A stretch of DNA of 64,000 nt from Paralithodes platypus (GCA_032716605.1 CM064530.1:4079825-4143824); one strand, 5' to 3'. Numbered from the stretch's first letter, positions 50,804-61,167 are shown. Translations and numbers: made by a program. Notes: generated by a model not told the origin, from the letters alone.

Positions 50804-52048
50804 TCCCTTTCGGGACTTCGGTGAGACTTTTTCTATTGCACTAGACATATCGAAAGCCTTCGATAGAGTCTGGCATAAATCTTTAATTTCTAAACTACCC
50901 TCCTTCGGTTTCTATCCCTCCATCTGTGCCTTTGTCTCTAATTTCCTTTCCGGCCGTTCCATAGCTGCGGTTGTGGACGGCCATTGTTCACTTCCTCACC
51001 CTATAAACTCCGGTGTTCCTCAGGGCTCTGTCCTATCTCCTATTCTCTTTCTAATTTTTATAAATGATCTCCTTAACTGTACCTTAATTCCCATCCATTC
51101 ATACGCAGACGACTCAACCTTACACTACTCCATTAGTTTTTCAGAACGCCCCAGCCAGCAATCCCTCAACGACAAACGTAATGAAGCCATAGAACTCTTA
51201 AATTCTGATCTAAATACTATTTCCAATTGGGGCAGAGAAAACCTTGTTAACTTTAATGCTTCCAAAACCCAATTTCTCCATCTATCTACCCGTCAGGATC
51301 TCCCAGCGGACTATCCCTTATTCTTCAACAATACAAAAATCAACCCTTCATCTTCTCTCAATATTCTTGGTGTCTCTTTTTCTTCTGCTCTCATTTGGAA
51401 GGACCATATTACCAGTCTTGCTAAGGCAGCCTCCCAGAAGATGGGTGTGCTCAACCGCCTTAGGGGGTTCTTTTCCCCTGCACAGCTTCTTGCTCTGTAC
51501 AGGGGCATAGTGCGCCCTTGTATTGAGTATTGTTCACATGTGTGGGGAGGTTCCTCTCACACCGCTCTCCTAGACAAAGTTGAAAGGAAGGCCTTTCGTA
51601 TCATTAACTCCCGTCCACTCACCAACTCTCTGCAATCTCTCTCTCTCCGCCGCAATGTTGCATCTCTCTCGCTATTCTATCGCTACTATAATAATCAGTG
51701 TTCCTCAGAGCTATCCCAGTGCATACCACCTCCTTTACGTAGGGCACGTGGTACCCGTCTTGCAACTCAATCCCACCCCTACTCTGTGCAACTCTCCAAC
51801 CCAAGAGTGAAACGTTACTCTCAAACTTTCTTCTACTCAACATCTGAGCTCTGGAACTCTCTCCCAGAATCAGTCTTTCCCTCTTCCTATGACTTAAATT
51901 GCTTCAAACTCCGTGTGTCCAGGCATTTTGGCTCGAACGTCCCTTGATTTTGGCCCTGTCACTCTTTCAACTAGCGAGGCACTCGCTATAGGCAGTTATG
52001 CCTTTTGCCTCCCTCAATCACATAGAAAAAAAAAAAAAAAAAAAAAAA
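50804..52048 (+). mobile_element. LINE-beta, 5'-truncated copy with intact ORF end, 3' UTR and poly(A)
   Basis: Best LINE-beta copy. It enters mid-RT at FRDFGETF. Motif A is ALDISKAFDRVW (from 50838), motif B SGVPQGSVLSP (from 51009), motif C SYADDSTL (YADD at 51102-51113). The frame stays open to TGA at 51947. The 3' UTR (GGCCCTGTCACTCTTTCAAC, GCACTCGCTATAGGCAGTTA, GCCTCCCTCAATCACATAG) ends in A23 (52026-52048). Related tails occur at 6.8, 37.1, 41.1 and 59.2 kb. Jockey/I-like by motif style; the clade needs a tree. I see no clear target-site duplication. Confidence 0.9.
50805..51947 (+). pseudogene. LINE-beta reverse transcriptase, 5'-truncated but open
   Basis: About 380 uninterrupted codons covering RT motifs A to E and the C-terminal domain (NILGVSFSSALIWKDHI, MGVLNRLRGFFSPAQLL, CIEYCSHVWGGSSHTALLDK, YRYYNNQCSSELSQC, CFKLRVSRHFGSNVP). 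All three catalytic aspartates are present (ALDIS and YADD). The first ATG in frame is at 50973, inside the RT after motif A, so any product from it would lack motif A. Upstream endonuclease and fingers are missing. Openness over 1.1 kb indicates a fairly recent insertion. Confidence 0.85.
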
Positions 52049-52370
52049 GGAGGTGTGGTGTGGAGATAGATGTGCTGGAAAGTGTGAAAAGGAACACCTT
52101 GAGATGGTTCGGCCATATGGAACATATGGGAAGCGAGAGAATGACTAAGAAGGTGTACGAGAGTGAGGTGGAAGGACAGAGAGGGAGAGTAGACCGAAAG
52201 AGAGGTGGAAGGATGGAGTGAGGAAGTATATGGATGAAGGCGGTGCTGGTTGGGAGTGGGGGCGTCGACTGACTGGGGACAGGTGCATGGGGGCGGATCG
52301 TTCGTGGCCACACCTTCGGGGATCACGGCGTCAGGCAATAGGTAAAGATAGATAGATAGATAGATATATA
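52049..52370 (+). mobile_element. LINE-alpha, right part with (GATA)n tail
   Basis: Continues LINE-alpha: RCGVEIDVLESVKRNTLRWF, GHMEHMGSERMTKKVYESEV, EGQRGR and then GGAGWEWGRRLTGD-like in a shifted frame, then the 3' UTR GGGGATCACGGCGTCAGGCA and AATAGGTAAAGATAGATAGA tail. Confidence 0.83.
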
Positions 52371-52383
52371 CTGTATATACATG

Positions 52384-52388
<5 letters not shown>

Positions 52389-52418
<30 letters not shown>
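52389..52418. repeat. (GT)n microsatellite
   Basis: About 14 GT units. Confidence 0.93.
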
Positions 52419-52723
52419 GCTTTAATAAGGAATTTAGGAACATGTTATGAAGTATTGGACATATCTCCCTCTGCTTTGATTTTGTGCAGTGTGGGAATAG
52501 ACAAAAGTCAATTAAATGCTTTATTACCTCTTTTCAAAGTTTTAAAATTACACACAGAAAACAAAAAATGGTTTAAACCACTTGGTTTAAATAATTGATT
52601 AAAACCAATCCAGCCTGTTATCAGAGGAACAATATACGCTGGCGAGAGATAGGTTGAAGTTATAGTGTGTTCATTTTAATCAGGCCAAAAATATTGACCA
52701 CTGTAACCTCTAATATTGTATAA
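52419..52723. other. unique-looking sequence, no gene seen
   Basis: About 300 bp, AT-rich. The palindromic CCACTTGGTTTAAATAATTG region is unremarkable. Nothing recognised. Confidence 0.4.
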
Positions 52724-53460
<737 letters not shown>

Positions 53461-53489
53461 AAAGGGGACGGTTAATTAATGGGGAGATT

Positions 53490-53625
53490 TCCACGTGTTT
53501 AGCCCCATTGCGTTTGAGATTTTAAGATGTTCACTTCATTGGTTTGCCGATTTTAAGAACTTTCGCCCCATTTTTAATTTCTGTCAATTTTAAGACCTTT
53601 CGTGCGATTTAGGTGTCGAAAGTCA
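53490..53625 (-). mobile_element. family B repeat, copy 8, partial
   Basis: Reverse orientation: TTTAGCCCCATTGCGTTTGA, GATTTTAAGATGTTCACTTC, TTGGTTTGCCGATTTTAAGA, CCTTTCGTGCGATTTAGGTG, TCGAAAG. The central hairpin part is missing. Confidence 0.78.
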
Positions 53626-53870
53626 GAGTCTTGAATCCGCTACTAGTTATCATGCCATTGCTTGATTGTAGTGTTTATTCGTATATTATATTGGACTGTA
53701 CTCGATTAGGAGCTCTATAATAGTGCCTGTATTTAGTATTTTGACTAATAGTAGACACCCGCTTAATTTTTATTGTAAAACATTTTTGGTAGTTAAGAGG
53801 GTAGGGTATAACTATATGGAATCATAGACATGTTGGAAAATGGAGAAGATACAATATAGAAAAGGAGGAA
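53626..53870. other. AT-rich spacer
   Basis: Nothing recognised. Confidence 0.4.
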
Positions 53871-54035
<165 letters not shown>

Positions 54036-54094
54036 CCAAAACAAAATATCTGAAAACCTCTTTTACGAATAAGCTTTTTGGCATCCAACATAAA

Positions 54095-54330
54095 GTACAC
54101 ACACACACACACATTACTATAATAAATAAAGGACAGCTGGAGGGAGTATGATGAAGGGGGGGGGAGGGGGTTATCAAATATATACTAATTAGGAAAGCCA
54201 AGACCGGGTACTAATGGGGGAGGAGGGGGGGGGGGGGGGCTGGAGTTTGTTTTTTGTAGTGATGGTCGTGTGTGGTGTGTGTCTGTGTGCGTGAGTGTGT
54301 GTCTGTGTGTGTGTGTGTATATGTGTGAAA
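54095..54330. repeat. short CA, G-run and GT microsatellites
   Basis: CA 54098-54113; GGGGGGGGAGGGGG at 54157-54170; GGGGGAGGAGGGGGGGGGGG near 54216-54239; GT 54265-54325. Confidence 0.88.
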
Positions 54331-54463
54331 TAAGAGAACAAAAATGAATGTGAAGAGAGAGAGAGAGAGCCGTATAGTCTAGCATTACTGAGAATAGCTC
54401 GTACATACTGTATGGTTAGCTACATTAAACACTGCCTTCTGTAAAATATGTAAATATGAGTTA

Positions 54464-54465
<2 letters not shown>

Positions 54466-54533
<68 letters not shown>

Positions 54534-54640
54534 ATACCCTTTATTTATTTACTCATTCTCAGTCGCTCTCTCTCACACTCACTCGCATTCTCACTCGTAC
54601 TCTCTCGCTCTCTCTCTCACACTCACTCATTCTCACTCCT
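54466..54640. repeat. (CT)n and CTCA-rich tract
   Basis: Perfect CT 54466-54531, then CTCACTCGCATTCTCACTCG phrases. Confidence 0.94.
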
Positions 54641-54808
54641 GCCACGGACATTAGTTCCAGGGCAGTAGTTCCCTTTCCAATGTTCCCTTACCCACTCTAA
54701 ACCACTGTTTGGACACTTGATCCTCAGTGTTTTGGAGGACAAGCAGCCTAGAAGGGTCACTACCTGTTGTTGTTTGATTTCCTTTGTACTCCTTTGTACT
54801 CGTTCTCT
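54637..54808 (+). mobile_element. CR1-like type I 3'-UTR fragment
   Basis: CCTGCCACGGACATTAGTTC, CAGGGCAGTAGTTCCCTTTC, CACTGTTTGGACACTTGATC, CTCAGTGTTTTGGAGGACAA, ending CCTTTGTACTCCTTTGTACT. It sits inside CT/CTCA low-complexity sequence. Confidence 0.85.
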
Positions 54809-54843
54809 CTCACACACTCATTCTCACTCACTCTCATTCTCAC

Positions 54844-54930
<87 letters not shown>

Positions 54931-54932
54931 AC
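54809..54932. repeat. CTCA / (CT)n / (CA)n microsatellite
   Basis: CT 54849-54919 then CA. Confidence 0.95.
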
Positions 54933-55264
54933 AAAGTAACAGTCAAACGGAACCACTGACACGGAACTCAATAACGGCGGCTCTCTGTTTGTTCCTTTAT
55001 CATTTTTTCTGTTTGTGCTGCATTACCGTCACTAGAAACAAAGAAACGAGCCTGTCGGTGGTTCAAGCTCCGCTGAGAGTAAAAAATAAGAATAACAAAA
55101 TATTTAGTAGCCCACATGTATTTGTGAGATATAATTAATATTTGGGTCAGAATTAAATGAAGTCAATTTAGGCCCGAGTTACGTGGGGGTACTTTTAAAA
55201 ATCCCTGTATGGTATCCTGGAATATGGATATTACGACTTGTGTATGAATTGGAGTACTTTCTCC

Positions 55265-55267
<3 letters not shown>
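54933..55267. other. unique-looking sequence, no gene seen
   Basis: About 330 bp; nothing recognised. Confidence 0.4.
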
Positions 55268-55336
<69 letters not shown>

Positions 55337-55350
55337 GTATATACTGTATA
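55268..55350. repeat. (AT)n microsatellite
   Basis: About 33 AT units ending ATACCGTATATACTGTATAT. Confidence 0.96.
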
Positions 55351-55600
55351 TATACATTTTGAGATAGGTATACACATTTCATGACGTCTTATCAAACAAA
55401 GAAAATCAAATGACTCTTGAACTCACATAGCCTACAAAATAACCTAACCCAAGGTCTAGTTATCCTCACTAACACCTCTTATACGAATACCCCGCCTCCT
55501 CATTCCCCTTAACACAAAACCCACCAAAAGTTACCAACCCGCCTTTCTCCCCCAATCAACTGGGGGCCTCGGCGTTGGAGGCTACAGAGGAAGCGAGTTA
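55351..55600. other. unique-looking sequence
   Basis: Includes AACCTAACCC, a single telomere-like pair near 55440. Nothing else recognised. Confidence 0.4.
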
Positions 55601-55660
55601 GGCCGCTTTGATTAGGTTACGGAGAGTTGTTTGGGGAACTACTATTATATAGTATACTAC
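55601..55660 (+). repeat. module M, copy 1
   Basis: CGCTTTGATTAGGTTACGGA then GAGTTGTTTGGGGAACTA. The same module (TTTGATTAGGTTAC ... AGTTGT..GGGAACTA, often preceded by TTGCTATAGACCAG) recurs at the edges of several arrays between 55.6 and 60.8 kb. Confidence 0.7.
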
Positions 55661-55661
55661 A

Positions 55662-56008
<347 letters not shown>

Positions 56009-56009
56009 G

Positions 56010-56165
56010 ACGGAGGGTGGGGAGAAAGCCTTCTTCTTTTCTATCCTTTCCTTCAACTTTCCTTTTCTATCGGATATGCCATCTCTACTAGAATTAAGTC
56101 CTGACCACCTCGTTTGGATCGTAAGGTCTGTGTGGCCAGTGTATCTATGTAAGTATATGTAAGTC
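56010..56165 (+). mobile_element. LINE 3'-end fragment (same tail as 38.80 kb)
   Basis: GGAGGGTGGGGAGAAAGCCT, TTTCTATCCTTTCCTTCAAC, GAATTAAGTCCTGACCACCT, GATCGTAAGGTCTGTGTGGC, GTGTATCTATGTAAG. Confidence 0.6.
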
Positions 56166-56179
56166 TCTCTCTCTCACTT

Positions 56180-56488
56180 GCTATAGACCAGTTTGATTAG
56201 GTTACAGCGTGTGTGGGAAGTTGTCTTGGGAACTATACATGCTACTTAACTCTCTCTCACTCACTCACTCACTCACTCACTCACTCACTCACTCACTCAC
56301 TCACTCACTCACTCACTCACTCACTCACTCTCTCTCTCTCTCTCTCTCACTTGCTATAGACCAGTTTGATTAGGTTTCTCACTCACTCACTCACTCACTC
56401 ACTCACTCACTCACTCTCTCTCTCTCTCTCTCTCACTCTCTCACTTGCTATAGACCAGTTTGATTAGGTTTCTCAATCACTCACTCAC

Positions 56489-56548
<60 letters not shown>

Positions 56549-56597
56549 ACTTGCTATAGACTGGGTTTGATTTGGTTACACCCTGGTAGAACATCAC

Positions 56598-56631
<34 letters not shown>

Positions 56632-56720
56632 ACTTGCTATAGACTGGGTTTGATTTGGTTACACCCTGGTAGAACATCAATAGTAGGAAGTTGTACCGGG
56701 AACTACAGTATAATAATAAC
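56180..56720. repeat. composite array: module M alternating with (CTCA)n and (CT)n
   Basis: CTTGCTATAGACCAGTTTGA then TTAGGTT occurs at about 56179, 56350 and 56447. The variant TTGCTATAGACTGGGTTTGA then TTTGGTTACACCCTGG occurs at about 56553 and 56633. (CTCA) runs fill 56250-56330 and 56380-56415; CT runs fill 56327-56348, 56416-56440 and 56491-56546. Confidence 0.85.
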
Positions 56721-56814
56721 ACACAGTATAACTACAGTACACACACAGTACACACAGTACAACTTAATAGCCCAATGGTTTCCTAGCTCGCTGTTTAAGG
56801 GGAGGTTTTTAGTT

Positions 56815-57132
56815 TGTGTCCTACTCCTCCAGCAATCTTAAAATTTCACCCCCTTGACTCCCTTTCAAGATAAATTTTTAAATTTTTCGGTAGAAAATGT
56901 TCCCGGCCGAAGGCCGGTTACTCTTAAATTACAGGCTCGCTATCGCTCGCCAGGATAAAATCGAAACCTAAATGGCACGAATGGTCTTAAAATTGACAGA
57001 ATGGGGCGGAAATTCTTAAAATCGCCAAAACTCATGGGGCAAAAGTCTTAAAATCTCAAAAAGCAATGGGGCTAGATATGAAGGAGAAGGGGGTCCAGAA
57101 AAAAGTCCCTCACGTGGAAATCTCCCCTTAAG
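56815..57132 (+). mobile_element. family B repeat, copy 9, full length
   Basis: Left end GTTTAAGGGGAGGTTTTTAG, right end CACGTGGAAATCTCCCCTTA then AGG, so the termini are inverted (TTAAGGGGAG). Between them: CACCCCCTTGACTCCCTTTC, AAATTTTTCGGTAGAAAATG, CCCGGCCGAAGGCCGGTTAC (hairpin), TACAGGCTCGCTATCGCTCG, CCAGGATAAAATCGAAACCT, then the AATGGGGC/CTTAAAAT sub-repeats. The most complete family B copy in the window. Confidence 0.88.
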
Positions 57133-57685
57133 GTTTAATCTCTCATAGTCATATGGTTCACCTAAGCTGATGGCTACCTAAGCCTTCGGGCGAGACGGTA
57201 CCGTCTATAGTGAGAATGGTACCATACAGATCCACCCTAAGCCTTCGTTTCCGATGTCGCCAATTGGCTAAATACAGACTACACACACATCCACAGCCAT
57301 TCCAACAGTACATAAAACACTTAACATGCATTTCACGCAATACATTCCCAGTTAAGGAGGCGCGATAATAATGAGCTTAGCTCGCATTGCGTGGATTCCC
57401 CTTGACGAACAAGTAACTGAGTAACTGAGTCTTAGTCTTACTCATAGTCTCTCATAGTCTTAGTCTTACTCATAGTCTCTCATAGATTTGCTTGCTTAGT
57501 CTTACTCCTTCTAGTCTTGCTGTCTAGTCTTTTGGGGGATTTACTTCGGTTTATGTAAATTTTGTTTTCTAAATGTGTTATTCTTGTATACGGTAGATAC
57601 CCTGTGTTTTATATCTCTATAGTTCGATTTTGTTATGTATTTCCACTTTTTGCCTGACGTTGCTATCTGTCTTTCTTTGTATCTA
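57133..57685. other. mostly unique sequence, no gene seen
   Basis: Contains GACGGTACCGTC (57195-57206, perfect palindrome) and a small CTTAGTCTTACTCATAGTCT duplication near 57430-57480. Two copies of CTAAGCCTTCG flank the palindrome. No coding support. Confidence 0.45.
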
Positions 57686-57745
57686 TCGAATTATCTCTAT
57701 CTATCTTTCTATTTATCTAGCTATCTGTATCTATCAATTGTTCTA
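57686..57745. repeat. (ATCT)n, interrupted
   Basis: ATCT/GTCT units. Confidence 0.8.
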
Positions 57746-57764
57746 ACATTCTATCTCTCAGTAA

Positions 57765-57815
57765 TTCTATAGACTGGTTCCGATTAGCTTAGCCCGGGTT
57801 AGAACATCAATAGTA
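57765..57815 (+). repeat. module M, copy at left edge of the 18-bp array
   Basis: TATAGACTGGTTCCGATTAG, CTTAGCCCGGGTTAGAACAT, CAATAGT. Confidence 0.7.
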
Positions 57816-58213
57816 TGTTATGGTGATAGTATTGTTTATGGTGATAGTATTGTTTATGGTGATAGTATTGTTTATGGTGATAGTATGTTATGGTGATAGT
57901 ATTGTTTATGGTGATAGTATTGTTTATGGTGATAGTATTGTTTATGGTGATAGTATTGTTTATGGTGATAGTATTGTTTATGGTGATAGTATTGTTTATG
58001 GTGATAGTATTGTTTATGGTGATAGTATTGTTTATGGTGATAGTATTGTTTATGGTGATAGTATTGTTTATGGTGATAGTATTCTTTATGGTGATAGTAC
58101 TGTTTATGGTGATAGTATTGTTTATGGTGATAGTATTGTTTATGGTGATAGTATTGTTTATGGTGATAGTATTGTTTATGGTGATAGTATTGTTTATGGT
58201 GATAGTATTGTTT
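57816..58213. repeat. 18-bp minisatellite, about 22 copies
   Basis: GTTTATGGTGATAGTATT repeated with very few changes (a 13-bp unit at 57818 and 57887, TTCTTT at 58082, TACTGT at 58100). 18 is divisible by 3 and the unit has no stops, so several frames on both strands stay open (VYGDSI, FMVIVL, INNTIT, HHKQYY). Artefact. Confidence 0.96.
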
Positions 58214-58265
58214 ATATCGATGAAGAAGCATAGAAAATAAATGTTGCTGTCATACTTTTCCTTCT

Positions 58266-58475
58266 GGGGGCTGGTGGCTAGTAATCCTCCTCCCCTTGTA
58301 AACATCTCCTACATCGAGAAAGGGGCGAGGGAACGCGAAAGTGGTCTCGGACCCTAAGAATTGGAACTTTACATGTCTCTGTTCGTGCTCTGTCTCGAGT
58401 CGGCCACCCCTAGCAATGGGGTATGTGCCTGAGAACATACATACATACATACAGTACATACATACATACATACCT
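58266..58475 (+). mobile_element. family F interspersed repeat, copy 2
   Basis: GGGGGCTGGTGGCTAGTAAT, CCTCCTCCCCTTGTAAACAT, GGTCTCGGACCCTAAGAATT, GAGTCGGCCACCCCTAGCAA, GTGCCTGAGAACATACATAC, ending in a (CATA)n tail. Confidence 0.75.
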
Positions 58476-58509
58476 TATATGTTATTATTGTTTGTATACT
58501 TTCCCTTCC

Positions 58510-58570
58510 CAGTTTAGATGCTTATGTTCTGGGTGTGGTGTCCCGAGTTCGAATCCCGGGAGGGCCATAT
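58510..58570 (+). other. tRNA 3'-half-like segment (B box)
   Basis: GTGTCCCGAGTTCGAATCCC then GGGAGGGCCA: a T arm and acceptor-3'-like stretch with B box GAGTTCGAATCCC. The 5' half is missing. Probably a SINE or tRNA relic. Confidence 0.4.
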
Positions 58571-58647
58571 GCTTTCATTAGTTTATTCAAGTACATTGGG
58601 GTTTGTAATGGATGATTAATGTTAAGAACGGGGTGTTACTTATAATA

Positions 58648-59160
58648 CGACAAATTGTACGAGCATTAACATGGCCCAAATTAACCCCTTCTGTACCGGC
58701 GAGGTCTTTTGTATATTATTCTTGCTATATTTAGACGATTTCGTACAGTTTAAGAAGGATCTGATTTAGTAAAAAGGGTTAAGTGAGATAGTTCGAAGTC
58801 TGATAATTGCTGGAAGCCCTTTTTAAATTGACTAAAATCGTCTAATAGTAGCCAAAATATAGTTAAAAGGACGACACCGGTACGGAAGGGGTTAATGGCA
58901 TCAACTATTTTATCAGATCACATAACCTCCCTGCCAGCTGACAATTGGCCGTTTGAACACAGGCATTTTGTTTAGCTTTTTTACCATTCAGTTTGTCGCA
59001 GCTCTCCCACGCGAAAAAAAAAAAAAAAAAAAAATGCCCAAACGAACTAAATTGGACTCTCGTTTAGCTCGAGCCTTGTTTAACGTAGCCGGGTAATTTG
59101 TGGGTAATTGATTCATGCTTCTGTTAATGCACACGAACGAGATGAAAGTGCGTGGGGCTA
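58648..59160 (+). repeat. local duplication, copy A (carries a family C insertion)
   Basis: CGACAAATTGTACGAGCATT, AACATGGCCCAAATTAA, [family C], TTAATGGCATCAACTATTTT, CTCCCTGCCAGCTGACAATT, GGCCGTTTGAACACAGGCAT, AGCCTTGTTTAACGTAGCCG, GTTAATGCACACGAACGAGA, ending GTGCGTGGGGCTA. Matches 60808-61098 throughout, apart from the insertion and an A20 run near 59014. Confidence 0.9.
58685..58891. mobile_element. family C palindromic MITE, copy 10, with TTAA target duplication
   Basis: TTAA (58681-58684) and TTAA (58892-58895) flank CCCCTTCTGTACCGGCGAGG ... ACACCGGTACGGAAGGGG. The duplicated locus at 60.81 kb has a single TTAA (60841-60844) at the same place and no element. Arms: GCTATATTTAGACGATTTCG / AATCGTCTAATAGTAGC, and AGTTTAAGAAGGATCTG. 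Centre AAAAGGGTTAAGTGAGATAG. Precise TTAA duplication plus CCC/GGG ends are piggyBac-superfamily traits; that assignment is inference. Confidence 0.92.
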
Positions 59161-59177
59161 TTACTGTACTTGGTGAT

Positions 59178-59325
59178 TGATTTTTTTTTTTTTTTTTTAT
59201 TTAATGTGAGTGAGGGAGACAAAAGGCAGAACTGCTTGTATCGAGTGCCTCCCCCAGAGTTGAAAGAGTAACAAGGTAAAAATCAAGGGACGTTCGAGCC
59301 AAAATGCTTGGACATAAGGATGCGC
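59178..59325 (-). mobile_element. LINE-beta 3' tail, minus strand
   Basis: T20 (59179-59198), then GAGTGAGGGAGACAAAAGGC, ATCGAGTGCCTCCCCCAGAG, CAAGGGACGTTCGAGCCAAA, ATGCTTGGACATAAGGATGC. About 148 bp, heavily 5'-truncated. It lies directly at the right edge of the duplicated segment. Confidence 0.82.
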
Positions 59326-59329
59326 TGCA

Positions 59330-59412
59330 TAACTATACCGTGTTCCAAATAGGTAGGCCAGAATTCGTGAACCCCAACCTCTGTAACTCAAAAAGGGCTA
59401 GAGGAAATGGGC
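59330..59412 (+). mobile_element. family D element, left-half fragment
   Basis: TATACCGTGTTCCAAATAGG, TAGGCCAGAATTCGTGAACC, CCAACCTCTGTAACTCAAAA, AGGGCTAGAGGAAATGGGCT, then cut by a CT run. Confidence 0.78.
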
Positions 59413-59415
59413 TGC

Positions 59416-59490
59416 TTCTCTCTCTCTCTCTCTCACATACTCTCTCTCTCTCTCTCTCTGTCTCTCACATACTCTCTCTCGCTCTCTCTG
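59416..59490. repeat. (CT)n with CACATACT interruptions
   Basis: CTCTCTCACATACTCTCTCT twice. Confidence 0.9.
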
Positions 59491-59502
59491 TTCTGGAGTT
59501 CA

Positions 59503-59546
59503 ACCTGGCTCCCTATGATTAGGTTTACCCCCTTGGGTAGAACTTC
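59503..59546 (+). repeat. module M-like sequence at left edge of the 32-bp array
   Basis: TATGATTAGGTTTACCCCCT then TGGGTAGAAC parallels the TGATTAGGTTACACCCTGGT then AGAACATC of other copies. Confidence 0.55.
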
Positions 59547-59559
59547 CCCTTTCATGGGG

Positions 59560-60584
59560 AAGTGTAAGGTTCTTTCAGGATAAGGCTACGCATGGCTCCT
59601 ATGTAAGGCTTCTCACCTTTCATGGCTCCCAGATGGAGTTCTGTAAGGCTTCTTCCCCTTTCGCTCCTATGTAAGGCTTTTCCCCTTTCATGGCTCCATA
59701 TGTAAGCTTCTTCCCCTTTCATGGCTCCCTATGTAAGGCTTCTTCCCCTTTCATGGCTCCCTATGTAAGGCTTCTTCCCCTTTTCATGATCCCTATGTAA
59801 GGCTTCTTCCCCTTTCATGGCTCCCTATGTAAGGCTTCTTCCCCTTTCATGGCTCCCTATATAAGGCTTCTTCCCCTTTCATGGCTCCCTATGTAAGGCT
59901 TCTTCCCCTTTCCTGGCTCCCTATGTAAGGCTTCTTCCCCTTTCATGGCTCCCTATGTAAGGCTTCTTCCCCTTTCATTGCTCCCTATGTAAGGCTTCTT
60001 CCCCTTTCATGGCTCCCTATGTAAGGCTTCTTCCCCTTTCATGGCTCCCTATGTAAGGCTTCTTCCCCTTTTATGGCTCCCTATGTAAGGCTTCTTCCCC
60101 TTTCATGGCTCCCTATGTAAGGCTTCTTCCCCTTTCCTGGCTCCCTATGTAAGGCTTCTTCCCCTTTCATGGCTCCCTATGTAAGGTTTCTTCCCCTTTC
60201 ATTGCTCCCTATGTAAGGCTTCTTCCCCTTTCCTTGCTCCCTATGTAAGGCTTCTTCCCCTTTCATGGCTCCCTATGTAAGGCTTCTTCCCCTTTCATGG
60301 CTCCCTATGTAAGGCTTCTTCCCCTTTCCTGGCTCCCTATGTAAGGCTTCTTCCCCTTTCATGGCTCCCTATGTAAGGCTTCTTCCCCTTTCATGGCTCC
60401 CTATGTAAGGCTTCTTCCCCTTTCCTGGCTCCCTATGTAAGGCTTCTTCCCCTTTCATGGCTCCCTATGTAAGGCTTCTTCCCCTTTCATGGCTCCCTAT
60501 GTAAGGCTTCTTCCCCTTTCATGGCTCCCTATGTAAGGCTTCTTCCCCTTTCATGGTTCCCTATGTAAGGCTTCTTCCCCTTTA
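59560..60584. repeat. 32-bp minisatellite, about 31 copies
   Basis: Unit GGCTCCCTATGTAAGGCTTC then TTCCCCTTTCAT. The first four or five units are irregular; from 59720 the array is nearly homogeneous, with scattered CAT/CCT/CAT-T variants (CTGG at 59916, 60134, 60324, 60426; ATTG at 59978, 60202). Ends TTCCCCTTTAGCC. No spacers, so not CRISPR-like. Confidence 0.97.
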
Positions 60585-60690
60585 GCCTTGTTCTATTAGT
60601 CTGATTCTAGTTACATTATTTGTTAGTCTTTCTTTTATTTAATTGTCCTTAGTTAATATTTGTCTCACTTCTTGTCTCTCTCATTGTCTT
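60585..60690. other. T-rich spacer
   Basis: Nothing recognised. Confidence 0.4.
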
Positions 60691-60765
60691 CTATATCTAT
60701 CTATCTATCTATCTATCTGTCTATCTATTTAGGTTAGCCCGGGTAGAACATCAATAGTGGAACGC
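60691..60765. repeat. (ATCT)n followed by module M
   Basis: ATCT 60694-60728, then TTAGGTTAGCCCGGGTAGAA and CATCAATAGTGG, the same order as at 57.69-57.82 kb. Confidence 0.85.
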
Positions 60766-60807
60766 TTCTCTCAGTCTCTATATGATATTATTATTGTTTA
60801 TATAAAG

Positions 60808-61098
60808 CGACAAATTGCACTAGCATTAACATAGCCCACATTAATGACATCAATTATTTTATCCGATGAGTCAGATAACCTCCCTGCCAGTCGACAATTG
60901 GCCGTTTGAACACAGGCAATTTTAGCTTTTTGACCATTCAGTTTATCCCAGCTCTCCCACCCGAAAGAAAACTGCCCAACGAACTAAATTGGTCTCTTTT
61001 TTTTAGTAGGAGCCTTGTTTAACGTAGGCGGGTAATTTGTGAGTAATTGAGTAATGCTTCTGTTAATGCACACGAACGAGATGAATGTGCGTGGGAAT
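60808..61098 (+). repeat. local duplication, copy B (empty site)
   Basis: CGACAAATTGCACTAGCATT, AACATAGCCCACATTAATGA, CATCAATTATTTTATCCGAT, CTCCCTGCCAGTCGACAATT, GGCCGTTTGAACACAGGCAA, AGCCTTGTTTAACGTAGGCG, TAATGCACACGAACGAGATG. A single TTAA at 60841-60844 marks the uninterrupted target. Confidence 0.9.
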
Positions 61099-61167
61099 AA
61101 TTTTTATGAGTGTAGCTGTATAATGTATATCTTGTTTTTTGTTTAATAGTTTTCTCCCTAAACCTCC

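Noticed and set aside
57195..57206. GACGGTACCGTC palindrome as an operator or regulatory site
   Set aside because: A 12-bp palindrome is expected by chance in 64 kb, and no gene lies beside it.
59560..60584. Regular 32-bp repeats resembling a CRISPR array
   Set aside because: Units are directly tandem with no unique spacers, and the context is eukaryotic. It is a minisatellite.
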